Shown in pieces: positions 8,421 to 17,525 of a stretch of 64,000 bases of DNA; position 1 is the stretch's first letter; each line of letters begins with the position of its first letter. The notes beneath the pieces were generated by a model. It had not been told where the DNA came from, ran no database searches, and saw only the letters and a program-made list of their open reading frames with translations. The position numbers and the translations under genes are program-made. Source of the DNA: UBA7672 sp965229115 (lineage in GTDB: Bacteria; Pseudomonadota; Alphaproteobacteria; Caulobacterales; Hyphomonadaceae). The stretch lies in NCBI GenBank assembly GCA_965229115.1, contig CBDDIR010000003.1, forward strand, positions 4,340,001 to 4,404,000, read 5' to 3'.

Positions 8421-10520
8421 ATGACAATCCTCGGCATATGTTTCGACGCGTCATCACCCAGTTCGCCGTATCACCATGATAACGGGCTGGTGCTCCTATC
8501 CTTCCTGATCGCCGCTCTGGCGTCCTTCTGTTCCCTGGATATGGCGGAGCGCCTCCGAATATCGGAGGGCAAGACGCGCATGTTCTGGCTGACGATGGCG
8601 AGCATCACCCTCGGCGGCGGCATATGGTCGATGCACTTCATAGCCATGACGGCTTTCAACACGCCGATCGAGCAGGGGTATGATCCCGGGCTCACGATCG
8701 CCTCGGGTCTAATCGCCATCGGAGCAGTGCTGGTTGGCCTCGCATCGCTCGGTCGCAAGCCGGGATGGCTGCGGCTGATTTCGGCCGGCGTCATCGTCGG
8801 CATGGGCGTCGTTCTGATGCACTACATGGGGATGGCGGCCTTACAAATACAGGGGAGTGTTGCGTACCGGCCAGACCTGTTCGCACTGTCTGTGCTGATC
8901 GCGCTTACGGCAGCAACTGTTGCGCTGTGGCTGGCTGCAAACCTGTCTCACCTGTTACATCGTGCTGTAGCAGCTATCGTCATGGCGGTTGCTATTTGCG
9001 GCATGCACTATACCGGCATGGCGGGAACTGTACTGATTGCACAACCCGTTTTCGACACAGCCGACATACTGGTGACGAAGGGCATGCTCGCGGCCATCGT
9101 CGCCTGCGTCACGGGATGCTTCGTACTCGTTGCGCTCGTTCTCGCGTTCATAGACCGCCGGCTTGAAGCGCGCACATTGCTTGAAGCCAACCGTTTGCGT
9201 GAGATCAATGCCGACCTTGCTCAGGCAAAGCAGGAAGCTGAGGCGGCAAACCGCGCCAAGTCTGCTTTCCTCGCCACAATGAGCCACGAGATCCGCACGC
9301 CAATGAACGGCGTGCTCGGGATGCTTGAAGTTACACTGCGCGGTATGATCGACGAGCGCGTGCGCGACCATCTCACGACTGCCCGAGATTCAGCCGTCAG
9401 TCTTCTTACGATCCTGAACGACATTCTGGACTATTCGAAGCTCGAAGCCGGACAACTTACCTTGGAGCGGCTCTCCTTCAGTATCCGGCAGATGGCGGAC
9501 GATGTGTCGTCAATGCTGTCAACGGCTGTCGCCCAGAAGAAGCTGACGCTCAAGATCGATATTCAGGAGTCAGTGCCGGTATGGCTCCTCGGAGACCCTA
9601 CACGTATCCGGCAGATCATCCTCAATCTTGTCTCGAATGCCGTGAAATTTACAGAAGTGGGAACTGTCTCTCTTCGCGTCAGCTACGACGCAAGCGAACG
9701 GCCTCACATTATGCGCATCGAAATCCAGGATACTGGTATCGGCATTTCGGAAGAAGCGCGCACGCGCCTGTTCAACCGCTTCAGCCAAGCGGACGCTTCA
9801 ACGACTCGACGTTTTGGCGGTACGGGTCTGGGATTGGCTATATGCCGCGAACTCGTGGCGTGCATGAGCGGCGAGATCGGCGTTACCTCTGTTCCCGGAG
9901 CAGGAAGCACATTCTGGCTCGAGATTCCCGCCGACGTAGGCGTTGAGCCGGAAGTGAAGGCGACCGGACGGTCTCGCATCGCCAATGGCGCCCGGCTCCG
10001 TATCCTTGTGGCCGAAGACAATCCAATCAACCAGAAAGTCTTACGGACACTTCTTGCAGGGCAGGGCCATGATCTGCACTTTGTCGAGAACGGCCTTCTT
10101 GCTGTCAACGCCGTGCGCGAAGGCGCCTTCGATCTCGTTTTAATGGACGTGTCGATGCCAGTCATGGATGGTCCGACAGCGGCGGGAGAAATCCGCAAAC
10201 TTCAAGGCGCACCAGCCCGAATTCCGATAATTGCACTGACTGCGAATGCAATGGCCGGCGATCGGGAGGCCTACATCGCAGCTGGCATGACGGATTATGT
10301 TTCGAAGCCCATAGATATGGACACCTTGTTGGCAGCGATCGCGCGCCAGGCGCCCGGCGTGCCGTCCATAGTGGAGGAGACCTCGACACACAGTCCTGTA
10401 CTTGGCCAAGCGCAATCACCCCCCTCCAGTGAAGGTGCGTTTGCGGCCGTTCACGATAGTCTCGACGCCATGATCGCGGAATTCGCGAACATCACGGTCA
10501 AACGTGACGCGGCGGCCTGA
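8421..10520 (+). CDS. Hybrid sensor histidine kinase with MHYT sensor domain
   Basis: 699 residues. Residues ~20-250 form an MHYT integral-membrane sensor with three M-H-[FY]-x-[GA]-M type motifs (SMHFIAM, LMHYMGM, GMHYTGM), proposed to bind copper and sense O2, CO or NO. A short coiled linker leads to HisKA (SHEIRTP, His289) and an HATPase with N box LVSNAVKF, DTGIGI and GGTGLGL. A receiver domain with the acceptor in LMDVSMPVMDG (Asp576) follows. The Ala-rich C-terminal tail shows no clear Hpt domain, so an external phosphotransfer partner is expected. It stands alone just inside the left IS copy. Confidence 0.93.
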   Translation: MTILGICFDASSPSSPYHHDNGLVLLSFLIAALASFCSLDMAERLRISEGKTRMFWLTMASITLGGGIWSMHFIAMTAFNTPIEQGYDPGLTIASGLIAIGAVLVGLASLGRKPGWLRLISAGVIVGMGVVLMHYMGMAALQIQGSVAYRPDLFALSVLIALTAATVALWLAANLSHLLHRAVAAIVMAVAICGMHYTGMAGTVLIAQPVFDTADILVTKGMLAAIVACVTGCFVLVALVLAFIDRRLEARTLLEANRLREINADLAQAKQEAEAANRAKSAFLATMSHEIRTPMNGVLGMLEVTLRGMIDERVRDHLTTARDSAVSLLTILNDILDYSKLEAGQLTLERLSFSIRQMADDVSSMLSTAVAQKKLTLKIDIQESVPVWLLGDPTRIRQIILNLVSNAVKFTEVGTVSLRVSYDASERPHIMRIEIQDTGIGISEEARTRLFNRFSQADASTTRRFGGTGLGLAICRELVACMSGEIGVTSVPGAGSTFWLEIPADVGVEPEVKATGRSRIANGARLRILVAEDNPINQKVLRTLLAGQGHDLHFVENGLLAVNAVREGAFDLVLMDVSMPVMDGPTAAGEIRKLQGAPARIPIIALTANAMAGDREAYIAAGMTDYVSKPIDMDTLLAAIARQAPGVPSIVEETSTHSPVLGQAQSPPSSEGAFAAVHDSLDAMIAEFANITVKRDAAA

Positions 10521-10754
10521 CGGAACCGCGTGCAAGCTCGCAGGTAAGACTGCGCCCAATCTGCAAGTGAGACGCTGAAGCGCTGCTCGTAAGTTTGTGC
10601 GGTCTTCGACATAAATTCCCATGCAAGTTGCGCAGAAGGCATTACGCGTTGGATGTCGTGAAGCCAGACTTGTGGTGCCGGCGGTCATACTGGAACCATT
10701 CCGACTTTTGCAGTTAAGATCAGGCTGCGCTGCCTTGCGGAATGAGAATGAGTA

Positions 10755-11237
10755 TTGAGCCTGAAGGCGCATGCGAGCGCTCTGGGAAACATTGGCGATA
10801 TTGTCGAGCTTGCACTTTTGGAGCTGATTCACGCGGGCAAGATTGATACGGACAGCGTGATGGCGGTCATCGAGATGGCTGCTGCCAGTCTCATCAAAGG
10901 GCAGCCCCGTACCCTGCTACAGGACGTGTCAAAGCTTCTGGTCAGTATAGCCGAACCCGAGCGGATCAATAGCGAACGCTGCGGTCGTGGGAGAGGCAGA
11001 GCTCGCGGTCTAAACGGACAGCAATCGGTTGTGTCACGCTGTGCGCAGTTGCCCCATGGACCTGCCATCCGCCTGCATGCATCGGGCAGGCGCACGGGTT
11101 CACCGCGCTTAGATCTCAGCTGGCTTTCTCCAGCGCGTACTGCGCGACGCGCGATCTTGCGAGGCTACGATCAAGCCGTTCGCGCCAGCGCGGGCCGCGT
11201 TGCTTTGCGTCATTATACGCGTTTATCAATTCTGTAG
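10755..11237 (+). CDS. Doubtful small hypothetical protein (TTG start)
   Basis: The first ~70 residues (ALGNIGDIVELALLELIHAG, then KIDTDSVMAVIEMAAASLIK) look like a helical protein. The only start is TTG right after an in-frame TGA, and the C-terminal half turns Arg-rich and overlaps the opposite-strand gene ending at 11116. It may be a frameshifted or decayed gene of which only 10755-10970 is coding. Confidence 0.25.
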   Translation: MSLKAHASALGNIGDIVELALLELIHAGKIDTDSVMAVIEMAAASLIKGQPRTLLQDVSKLLVSIAEPERINSERCGRGRGRARGLNGQQSVVSRCAQLPHGPAIRLHASGRRTGSPRLDLSWLSPARTARRAILRGYDQAVRASAGRVALRHYTRLSIL

Positions 11238-12147
11238 GGCGGTCCTCGGCAAGGATGGTCATCACAAGCTCCGCCTGCATCAAATCTTTCCGGGCTTTCT
11301 GGCTGTCTGCACCCTCGCGTCTCCTATCTGCGACGATGAGCTTGTGTATTGCGAAACGCTCGGGCCGGGGCGCCTTCACGAGTACACCCTCGCGATAGAC
11401 AATCGCGGCATCAATGGGCGCGGCAATCAGATAGTTGAGATGATGAAGCGCCTGGGCGCTGACGCCAAGAGCAGCGAGGGGGCGTATCCCCTCGTCCTCG
11501 CTGAAGGACGGTGTCAAAAACTCAATCAGCGTCTGCGAAGGAGATTGCCGCCATCGCCAGACCTGCCCAGCATGAAGTGATTGAACAGGCGAGAAATCGA
11601 AATCCGCAAACACGGTCGATAGCTCGGTCCCAACCGTATCTTCAGTTGCGAGCGCAAGCGACAGGCGTTCGAAGCTGGCTATATCGATATCACGCGTCTG
11701 GGCGGTGTGATCAAGCTGGAGCTTGAGCCCGAGTTCACCCTCATACAGCCGGAAGGCGGACGTACCGACGATCACTCCGCCAAGCCTGAATGCACCGCTC
11801 TTGGATAAAGCCGCCATGAGGCTCCCCGTCGCCCCGTCAGCCCCCATGAAGCGTTCACTTCTAAGCAAACGCACGAGCCGGCTTCTTTCACGTCTGCGTT
11901 GCGCTGCACCGGCCGCGAGTTCGACGTGCTTCTCAATGCGCGTACGCAGGGCTTCGGAGTCCTCGCCGAGATAGTGCTCCTTGGTCTCGTCTCCAATGCG
12001 ATAGCGATCATACCAGTACTTGCGCGCGCCTCGTGTGCGGAGCGTTGGAGATCCCCGTATCCCGGTCACGGCCTCATCGAGCAGAAGCGAAAGCAGATCG
12101 GAGTAAGCCGCTTGGGCAATGGGAGAATGTCGATTGAAACTGACCAT
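11116..12147 (-). CDS. Nucleotidyltransferase-fold protein (NTP_transf_8/COG5397-like)
   Basis: 343 residues from the ATG at 12147, which has a strong AAGGAGGGG Shine-Dalgarno; a longer frame exists but would run through the promoter palindrome. The core has FRLGGVIVGTSAFRLYEGELG followed by AQTRDIDIAS, a GG...T/S...DxD pattern of minimal nucleotidyltransferases related to AbiEii-type toxins. A helical C-terminal region ends in a basic tail (WRERLDRSLARSRVAQYALEK). No antitoxin gene is adjacent. The promoter has a perfect 26-bp inverted repeat, suggesting tight autoregulation. It could be a solo toxin-like enzyme or a tRNA/protein modifier. Confidence 0.7.
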   Translation of the reverse strand: MVSFNRHSPIAQAAYSDLLSLLLDEAVTGIRGSPTLRTRGARKYWYDRYRIGDETKEHYLGEDSEALRTRIEKHVELAAGAAQRRRERSRLVRLLRSERFMGADGATGSLMAALSKSGAFRLGGVIVGTSAFRLYEGELGLKLQLDHTAQTRDIDIASFERLSLALATEDTVGTELSTVFADFDFSPVQSLHAGQVWRWRQSPSQTLIEFLTPSFSEDEGIRPLAALGVSAQALHHLNYLIAAPIDAAIVYREGVLVKAPRPERFAIHKLIVADRRREGADSQKARKDLMQAELVMTILAEDRPTELINAYNDAKQRGPRWRERLDRSLARSRVAQYALEKAS

Positions 12148-12157
12148 GCACCCCTCC

Positions 12158-12232
12158 TTGCCACGCAATAAAAATAACGCGTGGCACGCTTGTGCGCAAG
12201 AGTTGCCACGCGTTATTTTTATTGCGTGGCAA
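12158..12232. promoter_or_regulatory. Perfect 26-bp inverted repeat with nested 7-bp palindromes upstream of the nucleotidyltransferase gene
   Basis: Arms 12160-12185 and 12205-12230 are perfect reverse complements with a 19-bp spacer. Each arm is itself a palindrome, GCCACGC-12 bp-GCGTGGC with an A/T-rich centre, so the locus offers two operator-like boxes 45 bp apart. The first box ends 13 bp upstream of the start codon, just outside the Shine-Dalgarno. Confidence 0.85.
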
Positions 12233-12807
12233 AGGGCGAAATGTGATTGTAAACAAAAGCTTTTTCTAATCCTGTCGGATCCACGCTTTTTCGCCATCTC
12301 GACCGAAAGGCGACGGCATCAGCGGATCGGGCGAGCGTTTTTGGGCATGAACCTCGACGCGGATAGTAGGGAGGATCGCGAGGCTGCGAACTACGACGCG
12401 ATTGGTGACGGCGCTGGCCATACGCTGGACGCTATAGGCAACGGCAGATGAGCGTGCCGAGAACTGCTGCGCCGAACGCGCTGCCCTATCATGGCGGTGT
12501 AGCTAAGCGTTGATCCAATACAAATTGCGGCCCCCAATGCCAAATAACTAGGTCTTTGAAAGCTGCCTTCTACGCCTTTTATTTTTGCCATTTCTGCAAC
12601 GCGAGTGTCAGCGCGCAGCGCGCAGCGCGGTCGCGCAAAAGTAACAGAACTCAGCGTTTGTGAGACTGGTCCAATCTCGAAAATTTGCACCGGGCTTTTG
12701 TCCGCTCACGCGATGCTCCACGTTCGCGCTCAATGGCGACATCGCGCGCTGTAACCAACAAGCTTTGGCCATCCTCGCGTTTTGGGACGTCGTTGTGCTC
12801 TGCCATA
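12233..12807. other. Intergenic stretch without a recognised gene
   Basis: About 575 bases between the nucleotidyltransferase promoter and the LacI-family gene. Short frames exist on both strands but none has a coding look or Shine-Dalgarno. A local GCGCAGCGCGCAGCGCGG run at ~12611-12631 is the only low-complexity feature seen. Confidence 0.45.
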
Positions 12808-13842
12808 TCAGGTCTGCCGTTCAACGAGGCGGGTCGCCAGCATGGCTGAGCGGGGCAGGGCTCCCTCGATCATCTGCATCAGCTTCTCGACCATGATGGC
12901 GCCTGCGACGTCTGTCTGCTGCTCCACAGTGGAGATCGCGGGTGTGAAATGTGCAGCAGCCGGTATGTTGTTGTAGCCCACAAGCGAGAAGTGCTCGGGC
13001 GACCTGTAGTTGTGCTCGGCGAAAACACCCAGAATGGCCATGGCGGCTGTATCGGAGAAAGCAAAGACAGCGTCCGGGCGCGCAGAGCTTTTCAGGTAGG
13101 CGGCAGCGCTGTCGCGGACAGCTGAAAGCGCCATCGACTCGACCTCAAGCGTTTCGATCTGGACCGAAGATGCGTCAGCCGCTGCTGCGCGAAGCCCCTC
13201 GAGCCTCAGACGAATTTCCTCGTGCCGGGTATTCCCGACAAAGAGCCAGCGCTTGCGTCCAAGCTTCAGGAAGCGCTCGCCAGCCAGTCGGCCGCCGCGA
13301 TAGTTGTCGCTTCCTACAGTGCAGTATCCGGCATCTTCCCGAACGGCGCCCCAAACGACCATGGGAACTTTTCGCCGCGCAACATCGCGCAAAAGAGCAT
13401 CACGCGCGCCTTGTCCGAGAACAATGAAGCCATCGGCGCTACGTGAGCGATGCAAATCGATGAATGCGGCGGCGGAATCCAACCCCGGCGGAGAGAGCAG
13501 CAGATCGATATTGCGGACGGATAACGCCTCGGAAATGCCCGCAAGCAATTCGAATATGAACGGGTCGCCGATCGCTCCCCGGCGATAAGACGCAAAATCA
13601 AGAACGACGGCGACCGCGTTTGCGTGCGAATTGCGCAGCTTCTGAGCGTTCCGGTTGACCGCATAACCTTGGTCCCGCGCGGCCGCCAGGACCCGATCAC
13701 GGGTTTCTGCATTGACCAATGGGCTGTTGTTCAAAACGCGGGAAACCGTCGGTTTCGACACGTTCGCTATGCGCGCGATGTCATCCATTGTGGGGCGTCC
13801 CGGAGTGCCAACAGTGCGGGGGCGCTTTTTTCGCGATGTCAT
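12808..13842 (-). CDS. LacI-family transcriptional repressor of the sugar locus
   Basis: About 344 residues from the ATG at 13842 (MTSRKKRP). The N-terminal HTH and hinge read TMDDIARIANVSKPTVSRVLNNSPLVNAETRDRVLAAARDQGYAVNRNAQKLR, followed by a periplasmic-binding-protein-like effector domain (DGFIVLGQG, GSDNYRGGRLAGERFL, DAVFAFSDTAAMAILGVF, SLVGYNNIP, ISTVEQQ). It is divergent from the TonB-dependent receptor with a perfect palindrome between them, so it most likely represses the receptor operon until a sugar inducer binds. Confidence 0.93.
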   Translation of the reverse strand: MTSRKKRPRTVGTPGRPTMDDIARIANVSKPTVSRVLNNSPLVNAETRDRVLAAARDQGYAVNRNAQKLRNSHANAVAVVLDFASYRRGAIGDPFIFELLAGISEALSVRNIDLLLSPPGLDSAAAFIDLHRSRSADGFIVLGQGARDALLRDVARRKVPMVVWGAVREDAGYCTVGSDNYRGGRLAGERFLKLGRKRWLFVGNTRHEEIRLRLEGLRAAAADASSVQIETLEVESMALSAVRDSAAAYLKSSARPDAVFAFSDTAAMAILGVFAEHNYRSPEHFSLVGYNNIPAAAHFTPAISTVEQQTDVAGAIMVEKLMQMIEGALPRSAMLATRLVERQT

Positions 13843-13903
13843 GCGGCTCTGTAATGCCCAGTCATGTCTGTAGCAATGCCGTGACGCGCGATGAAACAAA
13901 CAT

Positions 13904-13917
13904 TGAAATGCATTTCA
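13904..13917. promoter_or_regulatory. LacI-type operator palindrome
   Basis: TGAAATGCATTTCA is a perfect 14-bp palindrome of the TGnAA-n4-TTnCA form used by LacI-family proteins. It lies 53 bp upstream of the receptor start and 61 bp from the repressor start, in the shared divergent promoter. Confidence 0.65.
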
Positions 13918-13969
13918 TAAATATGTATCATGCGCTCAAGCGGGGTGAAAAACCCGCATCAGGGAGGTC

Positions 13970-16438
13970 ATGATGAACCGGATTCGTCCGATTGCCTCGG
14001 CATTGCTGCTGGGGTCTACGTCACTTTTTCCACTGCTCGGACTAGGGGCTGCTGAAGCACAAGTTGCTCCGGCGGGGCGCGACAGCTCTTCACCTGAACG
14101 GTCGCCAGACGACAGCCGCGATGTCGTGATCGTCACGGCGCGCCGCGTCGAGGAACGGGCTGAAGATGTGCCAATCTCGCTGACCGCGTTTGGTCAGGAG
14201 GATTTGCGCGAGAAGGGCATCGGCAGCGCGACCGACCTACAGAATTTCACACCGTCACTCACCGTCCTTGGCCATGTCAGTCGCAACCAGGAAGATTTTA
14301 CGCTCAGGGGGATGGGCGGAAATGGCGGAGCGGGCACAGGCAGCGGTCCGGGTGTGGTTGCCTACTTTGCCGAGGTGCCGAACACGGCAAGCGGCCCTGG
14401 CATCTTTTATGATCTTCAATCGCTTCAGGTGCTGAAGGGGCCCCAGGGAACACTCTTTGGCCGCAACTCCACCGGCGGCGCGGTCCTGATCGAACCAAAA
14501 CATCCCGACCTGGACGAGTTCTCAGGCTACTACGAGCACACGCTGGGTAGCCTCAACCGCAACAGCGCAAATGGCGCCGTCAACATCCCCATTATCCCGG
14601 GCGAACTGGCTTTGCGCATCGCAGGTCAATTCGACAAGCGCGACGGATACGCGCGCGACGCCGTAACGGGGCGGGAGTATCTCAACCGCGATAACTGGAG
14701 CGCAAGGGTTGGTCTCGAATGGCAACCTTCCGACAGTTTCAAGAACTACACGGCCGTAAGCTACAAGGCGATCGATGAAAACGGCGGCGGCACTACGCTC
14801 ATCGCCGTTAATCCCACGAAGACCTACGGACCCCTCTTGGCGCCTCTGCTCGCAGAGCAACAAGCCCGCAGCGTTCGCGACGTGTCGTTGAGCGTGAACA
14901 CGTTTGACATCGGGCGATCGTTACTCGTGCTCAACTCGACCGAATGGAACATCAACGACGAGGTCACACTCAAGAACATCATCAGCTATGGCGAGCGAAA
15001 ATCCAGCACTGCTTCCGACAGCGACTCTTCGCGCCTTGCCATCAGCGACCTGCATGGCGCCTTCCCCGGACAGTACAACGTCAACCTTCGAACTTTCACG
15101 GAGGAAATCCAGCTCCGTTACGAGCATGATTGGCTCAACCTGCAGACCGGACTGTTCTACCTCAAGGACTCGACGCCGAACGACTCCCTGACTTTCCGCA
15201 CGACCAACGTCATGCAGGCGCCATTCGGTATTGCGGCCACGCCCATAGTCTTGCCGGTATCGCCCTACATTTTCCCGGTTGAAAGCGTTCAGGACAAGGC
15301 GGAGGTGCACGGTGACAGCAAGGCTGCATATGCGCAGGCCGAATTCGCGATCACACCCGAACTCACGGCGACTGCCGGCTTCCGGTGGACGTGGGACACA
15401 TATGGCGGACATATCAGTTCGTACCTGCCGGCGGCATCGTTTGCCAACTTTGTCGCTCAAGCGCCGCCCGCTCTTCAGGGCGTTGCTTTGCAGACCCAGG
15501 CGCTGGCAAGCGGTCTTTGTGTGTATGACGCCTTTATCGCGGTCACCAACGGTCAGCTTCCGACGCTGAAATATCCGAACTGCAGCTATCCCGGTTTCGA
15601 TGGCAAAAGCGATGGTTCGACATGGCAGCTGGGTCTGGACTGGAAGCCTTCGGACGATCTGCTGCTCTACGCAGTCAGCCGTCGCGGATACAAGAGCGGC
15701 GGGATCAATCCCGTCGTGCTTATCCTGTCCCCGCTCGGTGAGAATGATCCACTCTTTCCGTTCAAGCCGGAAAAAGTGACGGACCTCGAGGTCGGTGTGA
15801 AGCGTGCGTGGTCGCTCGCAAATGATGTCGATCTGACCACAAATCTCGCAGCTTTCTACAGCTGGTATAACGACATCCAGGTGGTTCAACGTCAGGTATT
15901 CATCGGTTCGGACGCCGCGACCAACGCTGAGAAAGCGCACGTCCTCGGACTGGAATTCTCAGGGCAGCTTCACCTATGGGACGCTCTGACGATCGGAGCG
16001 ACCTATTCCTACAATGAAGCGAAGTATGATGAGTGGAATACGCTGCCGACCTCCACGACCCCAAGTCAGGATTTCAGCAGCACGCCGTTCCTCTATGTTC
16101 CCAAGAACAAGTACAGCATCGACGCGACTTACAGCGTGCCGCTGACGGGGAATATGGGCGATCTCGCTTTCAAGGCGATGTGGTCTTGGCAGGACGAACA
16201 GCGCGTGGCGCCCGATGCCCAGCCCTTCGACACGATACCCGCCTACGGTCTGCTTGGTTTCCGGATCGAATGGAATGAAGTCGCGGGCCAGCCGATCGAT
16301 CTTGCGCTGTTCGGCGCCAACGTGACTGACGAGGTGTACCAGGTGACGGCCAACCCCGCCTACAACACATCGGGCTGGACAGGAGCGATCTATGGCGAGC
16401 CTGAACAATATGGCATCTCCGCGCGTGTTCACTTCTAG
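13970..16438 (+). CDS. TonB-dependent outer-membrane receptor
   Basis: 822 residues; ATGATG start 2 bases after a GGAGG (second ATG at 13973 has better spacing). A signal peptide ends about residue 31 (GAAEAQ). A TonB box-like DVVIVTARRVEERAEDVPIS precedes the plug (DLQNFTPSL, LRGMGGN, LQSLQVLKGPQGTLFGRNSTGGAVLI). A 22-strand barrel follows, with the TonB_dep_Rec signature GLDWKPSDDLLLYAVSRRGYKSGG and terminal phenylalanine (ARVHF). It is the first gene of a same-strand run of eight genes reaching 25407, and presumably imports the locus substrate, a sugar or glycolipid. Confidence 0.95.
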   Translation: MMNRIRPIASALLLGSTSLFPLLGLGAAEAQVAPAGRDSSSPERSPDDSRDVVIVTARRVEERAEDVPISLTAFGQEDLREKGIGSATDLQNFTPSLTVLGHVSRNQEDFTLRGMGGNGGAGTGSGPGVVAYFAEVPNTASGPGIFYDLQSLQVLKGPQGTLFGRNSTGGAVLIEPKHPDLDEFSGYYEHTLGSLNRNSANGAVNIPIIPGELALRIAGQFDKRDGYARDAVTGREYLNRDNWSARVGLEWQPSDSFKNYTAVSYKAIDENGGGTTLIAVNPTKTYGPLLAPLLAEQQARSVRDVSLSVNTFDIGRSLLVLNSTEWNINDEVTLKNIISYGERKSSTASDSDSSRLAISDLHGAFPGQYNVNLRTFTEEIQLRYEHDWLNLQTGLFYLKDSTPNDSLTFRTTNVMQAPFGIAATPIVLPVSPYIFPVESVQDKAEVHGDSKAAYAQAEFAITPELTATAGFRWTWDTYGGHISSYLPAASFANFVAQAPPALQGVALQTQALASGLCVYDAFIAVTNGQLPTLKYPNCSYPGFDGKSDGSTWQLGLDWKPSDDLLLYAVSRRGYKSGGINPVVLILSPLGENDPLFPFKPEKVTDLEVGVKRAWSLANDVDLTTNLAAFYSWYNDIQVVQRQVFIGSDAATNAEKAHVLGLEFSGQLHLWDALTIGATYSYNEAKYDEWNTLPTSTTPSQDFSSTPFLYVPKNKYSIDATYSVPLTGNMGDLAFKAMWSWQDEQRVAPDAQPFDTIPAYGLLGFRIEWNEVAGQPIDLALFGANVTDEVYQVTANPAYNTSGWTGAIYGEPEQYGISARVHF

Positions 16439-17525
16439 CTTGGCATCATGCCGCCCAGCCAGTCCGCGCAAGCGGGTCGGCTGGGCGGCGGCCCTTGCCG
16501 TAGCGGTTTTATCGGCCGGCTGCGTCCAGACGCCGATCACCGCGCAATTGACACCGCCGCCCGCGACCGCCGTCGCGGCATTCGTGCTGCCGCCCTCTGA
16601 TCAACTCAGCGATGAGGCGAAGAGTGTCCTTCTTCGCATGAAAGCGGCCACGGCGCCTGATCTTGGCGGTGACCTGACGCGGCAGCGCGCTTTCTACCAG
16701 ACCTGGAACGACGATCGGCTTGCCGAAATGCGCCGCCATTTTGAGACATTCGAAGAGCGCGAAATTTTAGGCGGCGTCCCGGTGGATGTGGTGACGCCGA
16801 AACGCGGTCCGCGCTCTGGCAACAAGGAGCGTGTGCTGATCAACATTCATGGCGGCGCCTTCATGTGGGGAGCCGGGAGCGGGGCGTTGGTCGAGGCAAT
16901 CCCTGTGGCGGCGACAATGGGGATTACCGTCATTGCCGTCGACTATCGCCTCGCGCCGGAGCATCGATATCCTGCCGCCTCTGAGGATGTTGGCGCGGTC
17001 TATCACGAATTGCTCAAACGCTATCGGCCCGAGAACATTGGCATATACGGTTGCTCCGCCGGCGGTATCATCACGGCGCAAACTGTGGCCTGGCTGCGAG
17101 CCAATGGCATGCCGCGTCCGGGGGCGATCGGGACTTTCTGTGGGACAGGCGCGCCTTACAGCGGGGACAGTCCCGAGATTTCGTCTGCGGTAACAGGATC
17201 GCCATCTCCACGCGCGAAGATTCTTCCGACAGTCTACATGCAGGGCGTGCCCGCCACGGACGCTCTTGCATACCCGCTGCTCTCTGATGATGAGACGCGG
17301 GAAATGCCGCCGACGTTGTTGCTTGCGGGCGGGCGCGATTTTGCCGTTAGCGCGCTGACCTTGGCGCACCGGAAGCTTGCGGCGGCCGGCGTTGCGAGTG
17401 ACCTTTATCTCTTCGATGGACTGCCACACGCTTTCTTCATGTGGCCTGACATGCCGGAGTCGATGGAAGCCTTCCGGATCATTGCAACTTTCTTTGATCT
17501 TCATCTTGGTAACATGGCTCACTGA
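16392..17525 (+). CDS. Exported alpha/beta hydrolase, HSL-type esterase
   Basis: 377 residues; the start overlaps the receptor 3' end by 47 bp and has AGGAG six bases upstream. After a basic N-terminus, a lipoprotein-like signal reads AAALAVAVLSAGC. Hormone-sensitive-lipase family marks are oxyanion HGGAFMWG (His153), DYRLAPEHRYPAA, nucleophile elbow GCSAGG (Ser222), GGRDF and the final His in GLPHAFFMW. It hydrolyses carboxyl esters and, being exported, should act on imported substrate in the periplasm. The next gene starts on its stop codon (TGATG). Confidence 0.88.
   Translation: MASLNNMASPRVFTSSLASCRPASPRKRVGWAAALAVAVLSAGCVQTPITAQLTPPPATAVAAFVLPPSDQLSDEAKSVLLRMKAATAPDLGGDLTRQRAFYQTWNDDRLAEMRRHFETFEEREILGGVPVDVVTPKRGPRSGNKERVLINIHGGAFMWGAGSGALVEAIPVAATMGITVIAVDYRLAPEHRYPAASEDVGAVYHELLKRYRPENIGIYGCSAGGIITAQTVAWLRANGMPRPGAIGTFCGTGAPYSGDSPEISSAVTGSPSPRAKILPTVYMQGVPATDALAYPLLSDDETREMPPTLLLAGGRDFAVSALTLAHRKLAAAGVASDLYLFDGLPHAFFMWPDMPESMEAFRIIATFFDLHLGNMAH

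Noticed and set aside
10451..10642. Minus-strand 63-codon frame with a phasin-like look (WEFMSKTAQTYEQRFSVSLADW)
   Set aside because: It overlaps the end of the histidine kinase gene, has no Shine-Dalgarno and is far shorter than a phasin; it could at most be a fragment.
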